Positions 24,101-35,709 of a stretch of DNA of 64,000 nucleotides are shown piece after piece. The stretch spans positions 48,950 through 112,949 of the forward strand of contig WEDG01004265.1 in NCBI GenBank assembly GCA_017591395.1, given 5' to 3'. The position numbers and the translations under genes were made by a program. The notes beneath the pieces were generated by a model. That model made no database searches and was not told where the DNA came from. It saw only the letters and a program-made list of their open reading frames with translations. This stretch comes from Schistocephalus solidus (Eukaryota > Platyhelminthes > Cestoda > Diphyllobothriidea > Diphyllobothriidae). The number at the start of each line of letters is the position of its first letter. Position 1 is the stretch's first letter.

Positions 24101-24175
24101 TAAGCCTGTGGAGGCCTGGAAACCACGCCCTGTAAATTCTACACTACTTGTGCCCCAAGTACCCTTTTCTGCAAC

Positions 24176-24219
24176 TGTATCTGATGATGGGTTCGAGATA
24201 GAATCCGAAACGTCAGGCT
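24176..24219 (+). ncRNA. Hammerhead-like motif in PLE3
   Basis: Exact core CTGATGA (24181-24187), then a six-pair stem II GGGTTC with GAATCC around GAGATA, then GAAA and CGTC (24207-24214). ACGT between GAA and C is self-complementary, as in other PLE minimal hammerheads. Stem I is poor (only a few pairs), so cleavage would need testing. Confidence 0.65.
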
Positions 24220-24569
24220 AATGAACACCATGTTTCAGTGATCGTCTCCTCTTCTTAGGCTTTTCCCATGTTTTGGCGGAATTCGATAGCTATACAGTTG
24301 TGTGTTAAAGAAACGTTTAAGGCGCATTTATTAGGCAGTCTAGTCCTTCATGAGCATAATTTAATATATGGGTGTTTTGCTAGTTAAATCCAGTATGTAC
24401 GATTGGGTTTATTGCCCGATACTCCGGTCAAGAATTTTGTTAATATTGTACTTTAATGGTGTCACCTCATACACATCAATCGAAAAAAAATTGTTGACAC
24501 GAGTATAAAACTTCCTGGAACAGTAGGAGTTACATTTAATTCAAATAAAGTATAAAATATTCGCAAAGG

Positions 24570-26115
24570 TAAGAGTTCGGGAATTAAATGCAGACAAGTG
24601 TAAATTGCTCCCCGGAAAAGACTGCATTGTCACTGACGTTTCGGAAAGCTTGGCCGGTTTTCCATTTTCAAAGCCCATGGGAGTGCCTTTTAATTTGCTC
24701 CTACCTACGTACGTCGAAGTTGAAGTAGGCTCTGAGGCAATGACGTAGAAATTTGAGCAAATGTTCGGACTTCAGTACTTCCTTATCTTTATAGCGTTCT
24801 GTTAGAAGTTGTCGCACACCCTCAATTGCTAGTCGCCGTAGAATGGAGGTGATGAGTGAAACGACATCCAAGGATACCATGGATTCATCTGGCGCTTACT
24901 TCACATTCTTTATCTGTTCAAGGAATTGATTGACAGAAACGTTTGGTGTTGCTGAGCTAACTGCCTGGCACTTAAGCTGGTTAAACATCCATTTTGCCCA
25001 ACCGTATTTAGGAGTGCCATGAATAGAAACGATGGGCCTTAGCCGTATGTTTTCCATGGGCACTTTCGGCAGACCGTAGAATCCCACCGTGGCTCTGTCA
25101 GTTGGTTTCATGGAAAAGCAATTGCTGTGCGTGATGGCACCGTTTTCTCTGAGTTTTGACAGGCTTTTGTTTATTTGAGTAAACGGATTTTTAATTTCAC
25201 TGGCTGACCAGGGTTGATAAGATTGAGGGTCGGAGGATCGGAGCTTTCATTTGGTAGTCAGATATTTTAACGCTACTGTGGGATGACCTTTGTCAGCCTG
25301 CTGAATGATTATCTCTTCATCCGCTTTTAGACTTTTTAATGCTGTCTGTTCTTCTCAGCTAGGAGTTTCACACCTTTTGTTTCGCATGAGAAGCGAGGAT
25401 GTTTTGAGGCGGACTAACTCTTTGGTTTCCTCCGATGCCTTTTTGATTTAAGAAATGATTCAAAAGTGCCAATGAACTCAGTTGGTCTGGCGTCTGCTGT
25501 GTTGGAAGTGGCTCCACGCTCAAGGACTGCAATTTATGCGATAGTGAGGGGTTTAGAGGAGAGGTTGCCCAGCGAATTAGTTGTGTGGGACGATCTCAGT
25601 TTAGCCAATTTGGTTGATAAGGCTTCCTTCTTCTTGATATTTATCTTTCGCACATGCGTGTAAATGGTCTCCTCAATGTCCCTCGATTTTTCACCAGCGG
25701 TTGTCCAGAAATATGATTTACATTGATTAATTTCTCTGTTGTATCGTTGCAGACTTTGGTGGCAATCGTAAATTAGTATTCTTGTCATTCTTCTGCTGGG
25801 ACGCGTTAGAAAGTCCCACGCTAAGGCAGCATTCATAGGCGGTTTGTAGGAAGCACATTTTGTGAAACGTTTTGGACAAGGCAGCGATGGTGAAAATGCA
25901 GTTCCACCTGGGTTGATGCAATCCGAAGGGTGAATTTCTCCAGATGTTGCACAACACGGAGCACTGAGTGCTCGAAGAATGAGCTCATATTCGCAGAGGT
26001 AAGAGTTCGGTGATGAAATTCAGATAAGTGTTAAATTGCTCACAAAATAGACTTGCATTGTCGCGGACGTTTCGAAAAGCTTGGCCAGCTTTCCATTTTT
26101 AAAGCATATACTGCT
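24570..26115 (-). mobile_element. Penelope-like element PLE2, minus arm
   Basis: A minus-strand PLE body between two direct pseudo-LTR-like copies (24570-24675 and 25985-26110), which share AGGTAAGAGTTCGG and CGTTTCG.AAAGCTTGGCC. The coding part (25836-24676) runs from the N-terminal region to the CCCATGGG of the RT 'MGSP' motif and stops there, directly joined to the 3' repeat. It has many stops and shifts. The catalytic YVDD is missing from this arm. Confidence 0.8.
24676..25836 (-). pseudogene. PLE2 N-terminal region and first half of RT
   Basis: Minus-strand pieces include an N-terminal basic region (25836-25534, ending LGNLSSKPLTIA) and 25111-24896 with FYGLPKVPMENIRLRPIVSI and YGWAKWMFNQLKCQAVSS, matching the RT fingers of other PLEs. 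The remaining segment to 24676 is collinear with 26450-26650 read on the plus strand. It contains several stops, so it is inactive. Confidence 0.75.
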
Positions 26116-26639
26116 TTTATCGATCAGAGTTTTGAAAGACAGGCTACACTTGTGTGCTTAGACTGACGGACCTGAAGAGAAGTTATCGAAAGCAGCCGGT
26201 ATGCTCGCCAAGTCATCTTTTGAATCTTTTATTGGGAATTTTCACAACTTTAGATTGATCGATTTTTTCGTTCACTGCCTTGGCTTCTGCGTGGATTTTT
26301 GTTCACGTTTCACCAAAATGTGTTAATTGTTAAGTCTGTCATGGCATGGGAGACTTTTGCGCGGCACAGCAGAAAAATGACAAGAACACTAATTCCCGAT
26401 TGTCACCAAAGGCTGCAACGATAAACCATAGAAATTAGTCAATGTGATTTATGGTATCCATGGTATCCTTTGATGTCGTTTCACTCTTCACCTCCATTCC
26501 AAAGCGAATAGCATTTGAGGGTGTGCGACAACATCTAAAAGAACGCTACGAGGATAGGAATTCCTGAAGTCCGAATATTTGTTCAAATTTCTACGTCATT
26601 GCCTCAGAACTTCTTCAGCTTTGAAGGATGAATGTAGGA

Positions 26640-27240
26640 ACAAATAAAAAGTCACTCCCATGGGCTCCCCCTATCAGGCTTGCTTGCTGAAGTGGTCCTC
26701 CAACGGATAGAAGACTTGGTCTTCACCAAATATCAACCAAAGTTTTGGGCTCGTTATGTCGATGACACTTTTGTAATTGTCAAAACATCTGAAATCGAGC
26801 ACCTGAAAGAATTAATAACCTCGATTGACCGAAATATCTAATCGGCGATGGAACCTGAAACAAACAACCAACTTCCCTTTCTCGATGTGCTTGTGCGCAG
26901 GTGGGCAAATGGACAACTTCAAACTACAGTCCTCAAAAAAAGCCACGAGCACAAAGCAAATATTACACTTCCACAGCAATCACCCTCTGTCTCACATGCG
27001 TACCTGCGTCCGATCTCTATTCCAGAGAGTTGAAGCACATTGCAGCAGGCCATTTCACAAAAGAGCTGTACGGCAGTACCTTTATGACCCCTTCCGTGCG
27101 AATGGACACCCAGGCACTTTTGTGAACCAAAGCAAGCGCCAATCGAACAGACGACGGCCAACAGAACAAAGAACCGAATTCTGGAGGGCCATTCCCTACA
27201 TAAAAGGAGTCTCCGAGGCAGTCTCTTGACTGTTACATCC
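26640..27240 (+). pseudogene. PLE RT palm and thumb, plus arm
   Basis: Starting near 26657 the sequence reads MGSP (followed by changed residues), then LLAEVVLQRIEDLVF and ARYVDDTFVIV (YVDD at about 26755-26770), then LPFLDVLVRR and HSNHPLSHMRTCVRSLFQRV. A stop codon at about 26839 and at least two frameshifts interrupt it. The catalytic Asp pair is kept, but the product could not be made as read. Confidence 0.82.
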
Positions 27241-27620
27241 CGCCGGAGTTGGTGTAGCCCATCGACCTCTGACAAAAATTCGTCGCTGTGTTATGCAACT
27301 CAAGCACAGACTGCTCCATACCAAATCCTCAGCAGTTGTCTACCGAATATTTTGTAACGATGGGAACTGCAAATACGTCGGGGAAACTATATTAAAATTG
27401 CAAACCCGCCTACATGAGCAAAAACTGGCTGCTCGGAGGCTAGACCCAAGCTCATAGCTTGCAGCTCATATTGGAGAGACTGGCCACATTGTTGACATTC
27501 AAGGAGTGGCCATCATAGGCCGAGGAACCTCGACAGCCGAATAACGTACGTTTGAGGCACGCATTATGGGTGGATGCTATTCCTGTGCCCTGATTAGCCG
27601 GCCATACAATTCAGATTTAC
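27240..27620 (+). pseudogene. PLE GIY-YIG endonuclease, plus arm
   Basis: Around 27330-27430 the frame reads VVYRIFCNDGNCKYVGETILK and LQTRLHEQKLAARRLDP, the GIY-YIG start with its Cys residues. It then reaches an in-frame stop and GHIVDIQGVAIIGRGTSTAE. The Arg of ETGR is replaced and stops interrupt it, so it is a relic. Confidence 0.78.
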
Positions 27621-27660
27621 CAAAAATACTGCTGAAGAAGCAGTCGTTTAAATGACGTAC

Positions 27661-30600
27661 ACCATTTTGCTCATGAAAAATTCAAGATGACACAGTTTTG
27701 GATCGAGAATTCCAGACACTCGTTAACTTCGCTGAAACTAGCAGCGAATTCAGGATAATCCAGGCGCAAAGGCTAGTGGGTGAATGCACATTTTGCATGG
27801 GTTAACTGAAAGATTATCTGCGCTTATTTTCCACTATCGTTCAAATGCCAATTAAAGCATCCTGGTGCAGTTAACTCTCAGGATAGACGCATTTGCAGAT
27901 TATTTTTCTGATTATGATGCACAATGTATTCATAAGGCATCTCATTCGTTCAATCTCAGAGCTTACAGGCCCAACTTATGCTGAGCGGTACGACAGATGA
28001 CTCATACCATAGGGAGAAATATGTAACCAGTGCAAAACGCATTAATTCCGTAAGGTTCTTCAATTCGCAGAATGGTGACCGTAATTGTGAAGTACTAATT
28101 GTTTGGAAAGTTTTCCTCCAAACGCCCGATGCAACGTGTAACAGAATGGAGGGTTGTTCCTGTCTTATGTAGTATACTATTTTGCATTAAAAGCATGCTG
28201 ACCTCTCTCCTCTCTTAATTTTGCTTCCCATATATCTGCTCTTCTCTTTTTGCCGCATAAAATACCTTGACGTCCTTTATCAAAGCACTAGATAGCAACC
28301 CCACAGGTCCCCACGGACCACGGTCCTTGCCCTGAAATCTGGATAAAGCAGGGGCCATCACAAAAAAGCTCTCAAATAAAATTTCTACTTGTTCTTAGTG
28401 AATTATAGGGCAAACCACTGCAGTTTTACATGACTAAGCAAGGTGGCGTGTCACATAAAAGACACTGGAACATTCGCCTTTGGTAAAATCACTTATTGCA
28501 GCATTTTATTCACTCTCCAATGGAAAGGACGATGGCTACGTTGGATTAGATAAAAGCAGTCATTTTTATCCTTGAAAAAGTGCGCTGTAGAATAGAAATC
28601 TGGAAATGAATGCAAGCAACTATCTCAAGGATGTTCCTAGTTCGCGTTAGATCGCAATCATTAAGACTGGCGCACAAAGCATCACGTCATTTTTAAGTCA
28701 AAAAATCCCAATCTGTCCATCCGGTTTCTTTTTGCTGGCACCCATTTGGTTTGATTTTCCCACCGGGCAGTCTTTGGCTTCCCTCCTTATGCCAGTTAAA
28801 AGTGACCGCTGAACGGTCCCGACGGGCCATCATTTTCCAGAGGTTTCAGTGCTGTTTCATGTGTCGGGAGCCATGAAACTGCAAGTTATGCTGCACAAGA
28901 ATTCTGGTGGAAGCAAGCGAATCGGTCAGCTCGTATTTCTTATCTCTCAGAGGAATCAACAAAGTAAAACGCCAATGAGCTAAGTGACTACCCTCGTCCT
29001 CAAGTTAGGGTATTGAGATTTTGCTTTTATTTGGAAATACATCTCATTTAAAACGAGACTGCGCGAGCGAAAAAAATTTAGACCGAAAAACACCCTTAAC
29101 TTGCGGAGAAAGAAGTTGAGGCCAGTCCGTGTACCCCTCAAAGGGCTATGCATCTGGGATTAAGTGTTGTTTCAGCTATGAGAGGGCGTCAACTTTGTCT
29201 GAGGCCACGTCAGTCGCCTGGCGTTCACAGTTGGGTTGGAAGAAACACAGTTCTGGCTAACAGTAACTTCACAAAACGCAGGTTGATCCATACCATTCTC
29301 GGTGGCCAACGGATTGGAATATGAACAGGATCTGCCTTTTCTAATAGTCATCGAAAACATAGTATTCTCACTGCCATTAATAAGCTGACCGAAACACTAA
29401 CTGCCAGATTGGCATGATTCCAAGAAGTAACAAATTGCTCTACGACGAAGACCGTACTGCCGAAATTTGCTTAAATGACCACTGTTTTCAATCCCCACCG
29501 ACTCCAAATTTGGAGTTATTTTTCACATGTCTCTCTATGACAAAACAATTGTTCGTGCATAATACTATGTGCAACTACAGTTAGATAAAAGCGTGGTCAG
29601 GTTAAGGACTTTTCTCTAACCCCAAGAAAGTACTCTACCAGGCATCCCAGAGAATATCGTTGTATGCGTTCTAATAACTCGCCTGAGGCTGTACCGCGAA
29701 CGGAACGCCACATTGTCCGTTCACTTTTCTCAAGGGGAGAACAGCGTTATAAATTTGCAAAGAACAGAAATCGATGCCTACAAACACTCTCACGTAAGTG
29801 ATAAGTATCCTCCTCAAAAGATGGGACTCATTATTTAAAAGAAAGAAATATCTTTCGAATGGATGATTTGTGCGGATTTCAAACGTCTTCGTCTCTGGAT
29901 ATGCAGAGTTTTGCCTGATCGTAAGTTTGGGTTAATCTTTCAGAATGCGCTTCTGACCACCATTGCCGTAAAAGGTAGAATCGAGGTCACCACCAATAAT
30001 CATCGAAGCGTTTCTGGGGAAGAATTTTCTTTCTTCGGCATGTCATCTCCAGAAAGATTGCATTTGATGGCAAGTCTCCAGCAAGACCTCCCAAATGCAA
30101 CTTACAGCAAGTCTAACTTACACAGTGTAACTCTTGAAATACTCACGTGAACACAAAATTTAAGGGTTTCAAGGGTCTTATTTGTACCATACCTTGATGC
30201 ATGTTAAAAACGTGAGTTATTCATGAAACGTGAAAAAGGACCATCTTATACTTTCAAGACGTCCACCGTTGGAACTTTCTGAATGTAATGGGCTGAGGTG
30301 GAAGCCGAGATAACCTTATCTACACTAAAGCGGGCAGGATAAACAGCTTATCATGGTAAATCAGACTTGACTGAACAAATTTTTGTTCACCAGTAAAGCT
30401 CTTGAGCCAAATAAGACAGGTGTGGAGAAGGTGAGGCAAACTGCAGACGCATCAACGTAAAGGCATTAGCAGACACACACAACTGGAATGATAGCTGACT
30501 CATTCACATATTTTCGAACTACAAACTTGCATATAAGGCCCAGCCTTTACCTGTTAATTTTCCCCACATTCACTGGGACACCAAGAATACTGCACCCATT

Positions 30601-30999
30601 GGGAAACAGAGAAGTCACAAACATATTTGGGGGGTTGGCCAGGATTGAAAAAGATAGAGGAATTGCTGTGTATTCTTGTGCGCAAATAGCTAGTTTATGG
30701 CCAGTTATTCATCTGCTTAATAAGGCTAAGGAAATACTGCCACTGATATAAAAGTCAACTGGAAAATTGACGTAAAATATTTTCACTTTTTTTAACTGAG
30801 AGAGAACCACTTAGTTCCACGTAGTATGGTCACCCGACAGTTTGCCCATCATTACTGACGATATCCATTATGTACAACGCAGCAGAGTGGGCGTTGAATG
30901 AATTGTAGGTGAATTATTTTCTGGTGATAGTAGACTTGTGTAGCATCCACGGCATACTCTCTTCCTTCTCCCGCCTGAGGCCAGTGCCATTATAATATC
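27661..30999. other. Intronic stretch, no feature recognised
   Basis: No supported exon or element. Several short frames lack motifs, and I see no relation to the repeat families of this window. Confidence 0.4.
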
Positions 31000-31900
31000 A
31001 TGACGACCAGAGGCTGATGGTTAACGTGGCACGATCCTTAGTTCATGCACGCCACAGATCCCTGCCACCTGGGTGGCATTTTTGATGGTCAGACGCCTCA
31101 GTAACACCTGTCATACCTTGATCTGCCCCCAGAGTGGATCTGGCGAATCTGCCATGTGGACCGTTTCAAGCGAACTATGATAACCAACCACCACCTCCAA
31201 CATCCTTCCAAAACTCTCGTGGCGACCAAGGTCACCACCCTCAGCCAACACCAGTGAGAACACTCTTGACGCCCTGCCACCCCCCTTACCAGCGCCCCCT
31301 GCACCATTAAGGGGATCTCGATCCTAACCTGTCTCCATTGCGATCGCCTTTTATCCTCACACATAGAACTCGTCAGCCATTTGCGAATAAATTATACGGA
31401 GGCCGGTGAACCAGTGCCTGGAGTCTTGAAATACACCTCTAAGACGCACATAACCTATTCACAAAGTACCAAAACATAAAGACACTCTAAGGTGTTTTTC
31501 GCCAACTTGCGTATCCGCGAGAGCTGGAAGCATCAGCTGTGTGAACTTACTAAACCAACCTCACACATCGGAAAACTCCCCCAACATTAGCACTGATAAT
31601 ACAAATAGCATTGTCATCATCAATAACTCGGCAGTTATCAACCTATCCTTCTCAAATTGTCAGTGCTCCTTCATTTCTCCCATCGGTATGGTTGAGCACT
31701 TACGAATCGATCACGCTGAGACTAGTGAACCACTCCAGGGGCAACAACATTCGCTTATCTCAAGCGCCTCAACTACCTAACCAACTCACAGTCATTCATG
31801 CAATGCATGGATATATTCAGGCATGTGCCTCTTCATGATGACCAGTGATAAAATGCCGCAGTTCAAACCTCCTCACCACAACCTGCCCCATCAGCCTATT
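31000..31900 (+). pseudogene. Zinc-finger repeat relic
   Basis: Decayed C2H2-like fingers appear in order on the + strand. Near 31330, CLHCDRLLSSHIELVSHLRI is followed by EAGEPVPG, with the last His replaced by Asn. Near 31660, NCQCSFISPIGMVEHLRIDH is followed by ETSEPLQG, with the first Cys lost. Near 31790, SFMQCMDIFRHVPLHDDQ corresponds to the paired second finger. From memory, a 'HLRIHRTETGEPVPG' zinc-finger protein is repeated widely in tapeworm genomes, probably carried by a retroelement. This is inference. Stops and shifts show that the copy is dead. Confidence 0.6.
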
Positions 31901-34432
31901 GCACATGGAGCATACCTGAACGCGGCCCACATCACCCACTGCACAGACAGAACGTGAATCTCTAACGTCACGAGTGAAAATTATTGCTCGATATAAGCAT
32001 GGACGGATTGTTGTAGCTCTGTCATTCTAGTGCGTCCAATCTCATTGCCAGTCGTTTGACAGCCGCGGACACTCGCTGGGTAGTCAGGTGAGGTAAGAAA
32101 GAGAGTGAGGTCGACATCGTAAACAACTCCCCATGGTACCTCAGCATACTAAATCGGACACGTTTTATACCAGCACGAGGTGCTTAGTGTCGAGGCTTGG
32201 AAGATTTCCAACTGACTACGTAGCTCCATTCTTGTAGTCAGTAGCATGTGTGTTTGCGTATGTGGGGTGACTGGCGGACGGACTGAGAGCCAGACTCAAT
32301 GGCCCTTTCGCAATTTGGCTTCTGTTTGGCTCCACTCAGATGGGATCCAAGCCCTCCCCAGTTTTTCTGTGAAAACGTGGTCTATTTTCTGTGGACCAAA
32401 CCAGGTGTAGTTCATGTAGACTCTTTGTCAGTCACTGCACCCCAGCCCGTCTCCTGTCTTTCTATGCGACATACAGGTGGGTGCGGGAGTAAATGATGCC
32501 GTAGATGCTTCACGCGTAAGTCATCGTCCTGCGTCGACAACGTTGTGGGACATTTGGTGGACATCGATGCATGCTACGGTTTAACTGACGCATTTTTGAA
32601 CTAATACATTGCCTTGCATATCATAGCTCGCGTTATTTAGGTTTCCCTCAATGCTTTATTTCATTTTCATATAAATATTTTGTTCGAAGCAAAGGGTTGT
32701 TTTTGGACCAAAATATATTTAATGGTTATTATTTTTCGTTAAAATTACGACAATTCTGGTGCAACTTTTCAAGTGGTTTTCAGATCATTAAAAAGCGTTG
32801 GTTAACTTTCAGGTCTCGGTAATCAGAACACAACGTGCTGGAGGCGAAGTTGAAATAAGTTCTCTGACTTTCATCTCACCGACAGTGCAAACCCATAATG
32901 ACCCCAACAAAATTGGGTTAGCTTGTTTTTCGCATCGAAGAATTGCTAAAAAATTTCACCAACATGATAATACGTCGTCGCCAAAACGTCGTGCTTTAGA
33001 TTGGGCCCTAAATAATTTAAATCGAAGAAATCTTCCGAAAAAAAGCAGTAAGAAGATTTAAAAGCGTAACAACAGAGGTTTTCAAAGTTCTCAATCTAAA
33101 TTTATCTTACCTTAAAAACTCACTGACACAAAATAATCGAACTGTGTGTTACGCTTAACAGCTCCATAATCTATACAAGCAATCCCAAAAAAATCCTTTT
33201 TCATTATGAGATGGAGATTTCGCTCATAACTCCATTAACTGTATAATCAGAACAAAACTCGTAGAAACCAGTCCAATGCAGGGCAAACCCAGATCCGGGA
33301 GGTGTCTGATCATTGCAGACACGTAAATTGATGTCAGGAGGACGTCTGAACTGAGCCCATACGAATTCTAGTGCCTGTTATTCCAGTGTTAAAAATAAGG
33401 TCTGTCCTAGTTTGAAAATTCATTACTGAATCTTTAGAATTTTCCTAGTGTAATTTGCTAAAATTTGTTTAACTTAAAATAACGAGGATGTAAGTGACAC
33501 AAGCACTTTGAGATAGTCTGTATATCGAGAACCCGGAAGAAACATTTAGCAGCATAAGGAGGTTTTCACCAAGCCAGTTTTAACTGTAAAACACAGAAAT
33601 GCCCATACTTTACAAATCACCCAGTCAGGGTTGCTGGCGAGGGTTGTAAATTACAACGTACCACATATGAAAGAAGGAAGAAAATTGCTGCCAGGTGCGC
33701 AAGCCGAAGAAAGGTAACGTATTGTGGCCGGAAACGCTTGTGCTTGTCCAACTATCCCACTTGGAACTTCTGAACTTCTAATGGCAAAGATGGAGACCGA
33801 TAGCCACCTTTTGAAGTTCAGCTAAGGCCAGCTATCGTTCTTCATTGGCGTAGGGTGTGTTCTTGCATTACGTAAAGATTGAGTTATTATCTGCCGTGCA
33901 TATAGGTGTAGCAGTGTTGGACGCAATCATACATCTTCCCGCAACCCTAGCTTATTGTCTGAGCCAGCACTAGGGTCTTGAGGTTGATTTATCTGTACAG
34001 CGAAACATCAGGAAGTTAGAGGCTTGTAAAGATCAGGAGGTTCTTGAAGTTTACTCTACTAGTTATAGGTCCTCATACAAAGGGATAGTTGTTTTGTGAA
34101 GGCAGACTGCACTCTACTTCACACAACTAGCAAGCACCTTTTGAAAAAATTGGGAGAGCCCAAAACTGCTCATATCATAGATTCCATTGATTCCACCACA
34201 CGCACTGCAAACTTACCTTTATCTTTTTTTTACTCGTTTATATGATTAATTTTTTAAAAAAGGTTTCTGTATGTACGTAGAGTTGTTTTGTATGAAAACC
34301 TGCATGTTTACTACCGGCAATACAGGTAGGACGCGTCCATTTTAGGGAGACATTAGTTGGCATCATTACCTTTTAGAGGGCTCCTACATCATTAATTTTC
34401 ATTCCTCACACACACCCCACACCCCTTGACAG
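31901..34432. other. Rest of the 15-kb intron
   Basis: A partial R3-like segment lies at 32455-32600 (GGTGGGTGCGGGAG, GTAGATGCTTCACGCGTAAGTC). The remainder is unrecognised AT-rich DNA. The acceptor CCCCTTGACAG ends at 34432. Confidence 0.45.
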
Positions 34433-34632
34433 GTCGTGGCGATGTGTTCGGAGAACCATTTTGGAAGGAACCCAGCCGAATGAGCCACTCTTCTGCCACC
34501 GTCCGTGCGCTCACTTACTGTGACCTACACTACATAAAGAAGGACCGTCTGTTGCAGGTTCTCGATTTCTATACAGCCTTCGCAAACAGTTTTGCGCGAA
34601 ATCTGGTTCTCTCTTACGATCTCAAAACTCGG
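34433..34632 (+). CDS. EAG-type potassium channel, exon encoding second half of the CNBH domain
   Basis: Continues the channel from 19431. The first two bases GT complete the Gly codon, then [35 protein letters not shown] and [20 protein letters not shown] follow. These match the beta-roll end and C-helix of the EAG domain. Acceptor AG is at 34431-34432 and donor GTATGTTA at 34633. The length is 200 nt (GT plus 66 codons), ending on a codon boundary (CGG). The join to 35710 gives TR|LIFRK, as in known EAG proteins. No disruption is seen. Confidence 0.93.
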
Positions 34633-35709
34633 GTATGTTATTAGCCGACTATTTTTGAAGTTAACCAAATATGCTCTAGAACTTTAGGAGAGTAAGATTC
34701 CAACTATCACTCGTATTGCACTTGCGCTTGCGCTTAACTCAGTAAGGTTTGGTGTTAGGGATATGAGGGTTAGCGTTGAGGTTAGAGTTAATTTTAGGGC
34801 ACACCATCTGGTACTTGTTGGAACTTAGCGCAAGCCCATCTGTACTTAGAATATTGAAAAACCAAAATCCGGCTTTCGGAAAGCAAGAATGTTAACGTGG
34901 AATAGCATAACCAGGGTGCAGGACATATGAGATCAGGATTTCTAAATGCACTACGAGGAATTTCAAGGGTTCTAGGTCGAAGCTTTTCGAAGGATGGGCA
35001 TTAGTGCTGGAAACTGGCAGACAACTCAGCATTTATCGTGCCTACATTTGCCATTGGTGCCCATTTGTTGGAGGTCCCACTGGGAAAACTCGAAGCAAGC
35101 ACCCCTGTTATACTGGAATAGTGGTAATGCTAAGTTTTATTGGTGGGAGTGAGTGCCACTGACGGATAGTTGTGTAGGGGAAGCAAGTGAAAACGAGTAA
35201 CATTTACGCCAGTTGCCTGTTTAAATGCATCAATAAAAACTTAAAAAATCGAGCTCGCAATTTTTAATACATGAAATAGGAGCTCTAAATGGACGCGACT
35301 TGGAAACCGAGAGCATGGCTTAGATATTCTGAATCCATGGGGAATAATCACATTGAAGGAGAAAGGATGAGGAATATGTCACTAAATGCGGCCCTCGTGA
35401 TGACAGCGACTTAAGAAATAATTGCAGATGACAATTTTGGTAACCTAACCCATAACTTGATACCCATGTCTAAAGCCTGAACCGAATTTTAACACTCGAA
35501 GGGGGCCTGCCGAGGAATGTGTGACATGAAAGGGGGTTAAATTCAGCTTCCCCAAATGACATGCGTAGGTATCTCCTTCTAGTAAAGACTACCTGAGTTT
35601 GTACCTCGTATCGTCACTTTTCAAGTGCTAGAATCAGTACCTGTAGAATCGCTTACAACACCACTTGCACATATGCATTTATGCACGTTATTTCTTGTTG
35701 GATTTGTAG
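34633..35709. other. Channel intron of 1077 nt with telomere-like patch
   Basis: Donor GTATGT at 34633, acceptor TTGGATTTGTAG ending at 35709. At 34755-34800 the sequence holds degenerate TTAGGG-type units (GTTAGGGATATGAGGGTTAG), the opposite strand orientation to the copies at 9.5 and 16.8 kb. Confidence 0.7.

Larger units (their letters stand above)
23400..24225 (+). mobile_element. Penelope-like element PLE3, 3' fragment
   Basis: A plus-strand PLE remnant with the RT-EN linker, the GIY-YIG domain and a 3' pseudo-LTR with a hammerhead-like motif. The 5' part is missing. It opens a nest of three PLE pieces (23.4-27.7 kb) inside the channel intron. Confidence 0.85.
26440..27660 (+). mobile_element. 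Penelope-like element, plus arm of the PLE2 nest
   Basis: Plus-strand PLE remnant with RT palm, linker and GIY-YIG. Its first 200 bases overlap in content with the end of the minus arm (24676-24900), so the two arms are divergent copies of one PLE family rather than parts of one element. Confidence 0.8.

Noticed and set aside
24631..26115. Hammerhead motifs in the PLE2 pseudo-LTR copies (GAAACGTC on the minus strand)
   Set aside because: The GAAACGTC part is present and a stem II can be drawn, but the CTGANGA core is not recognisable in either copy.
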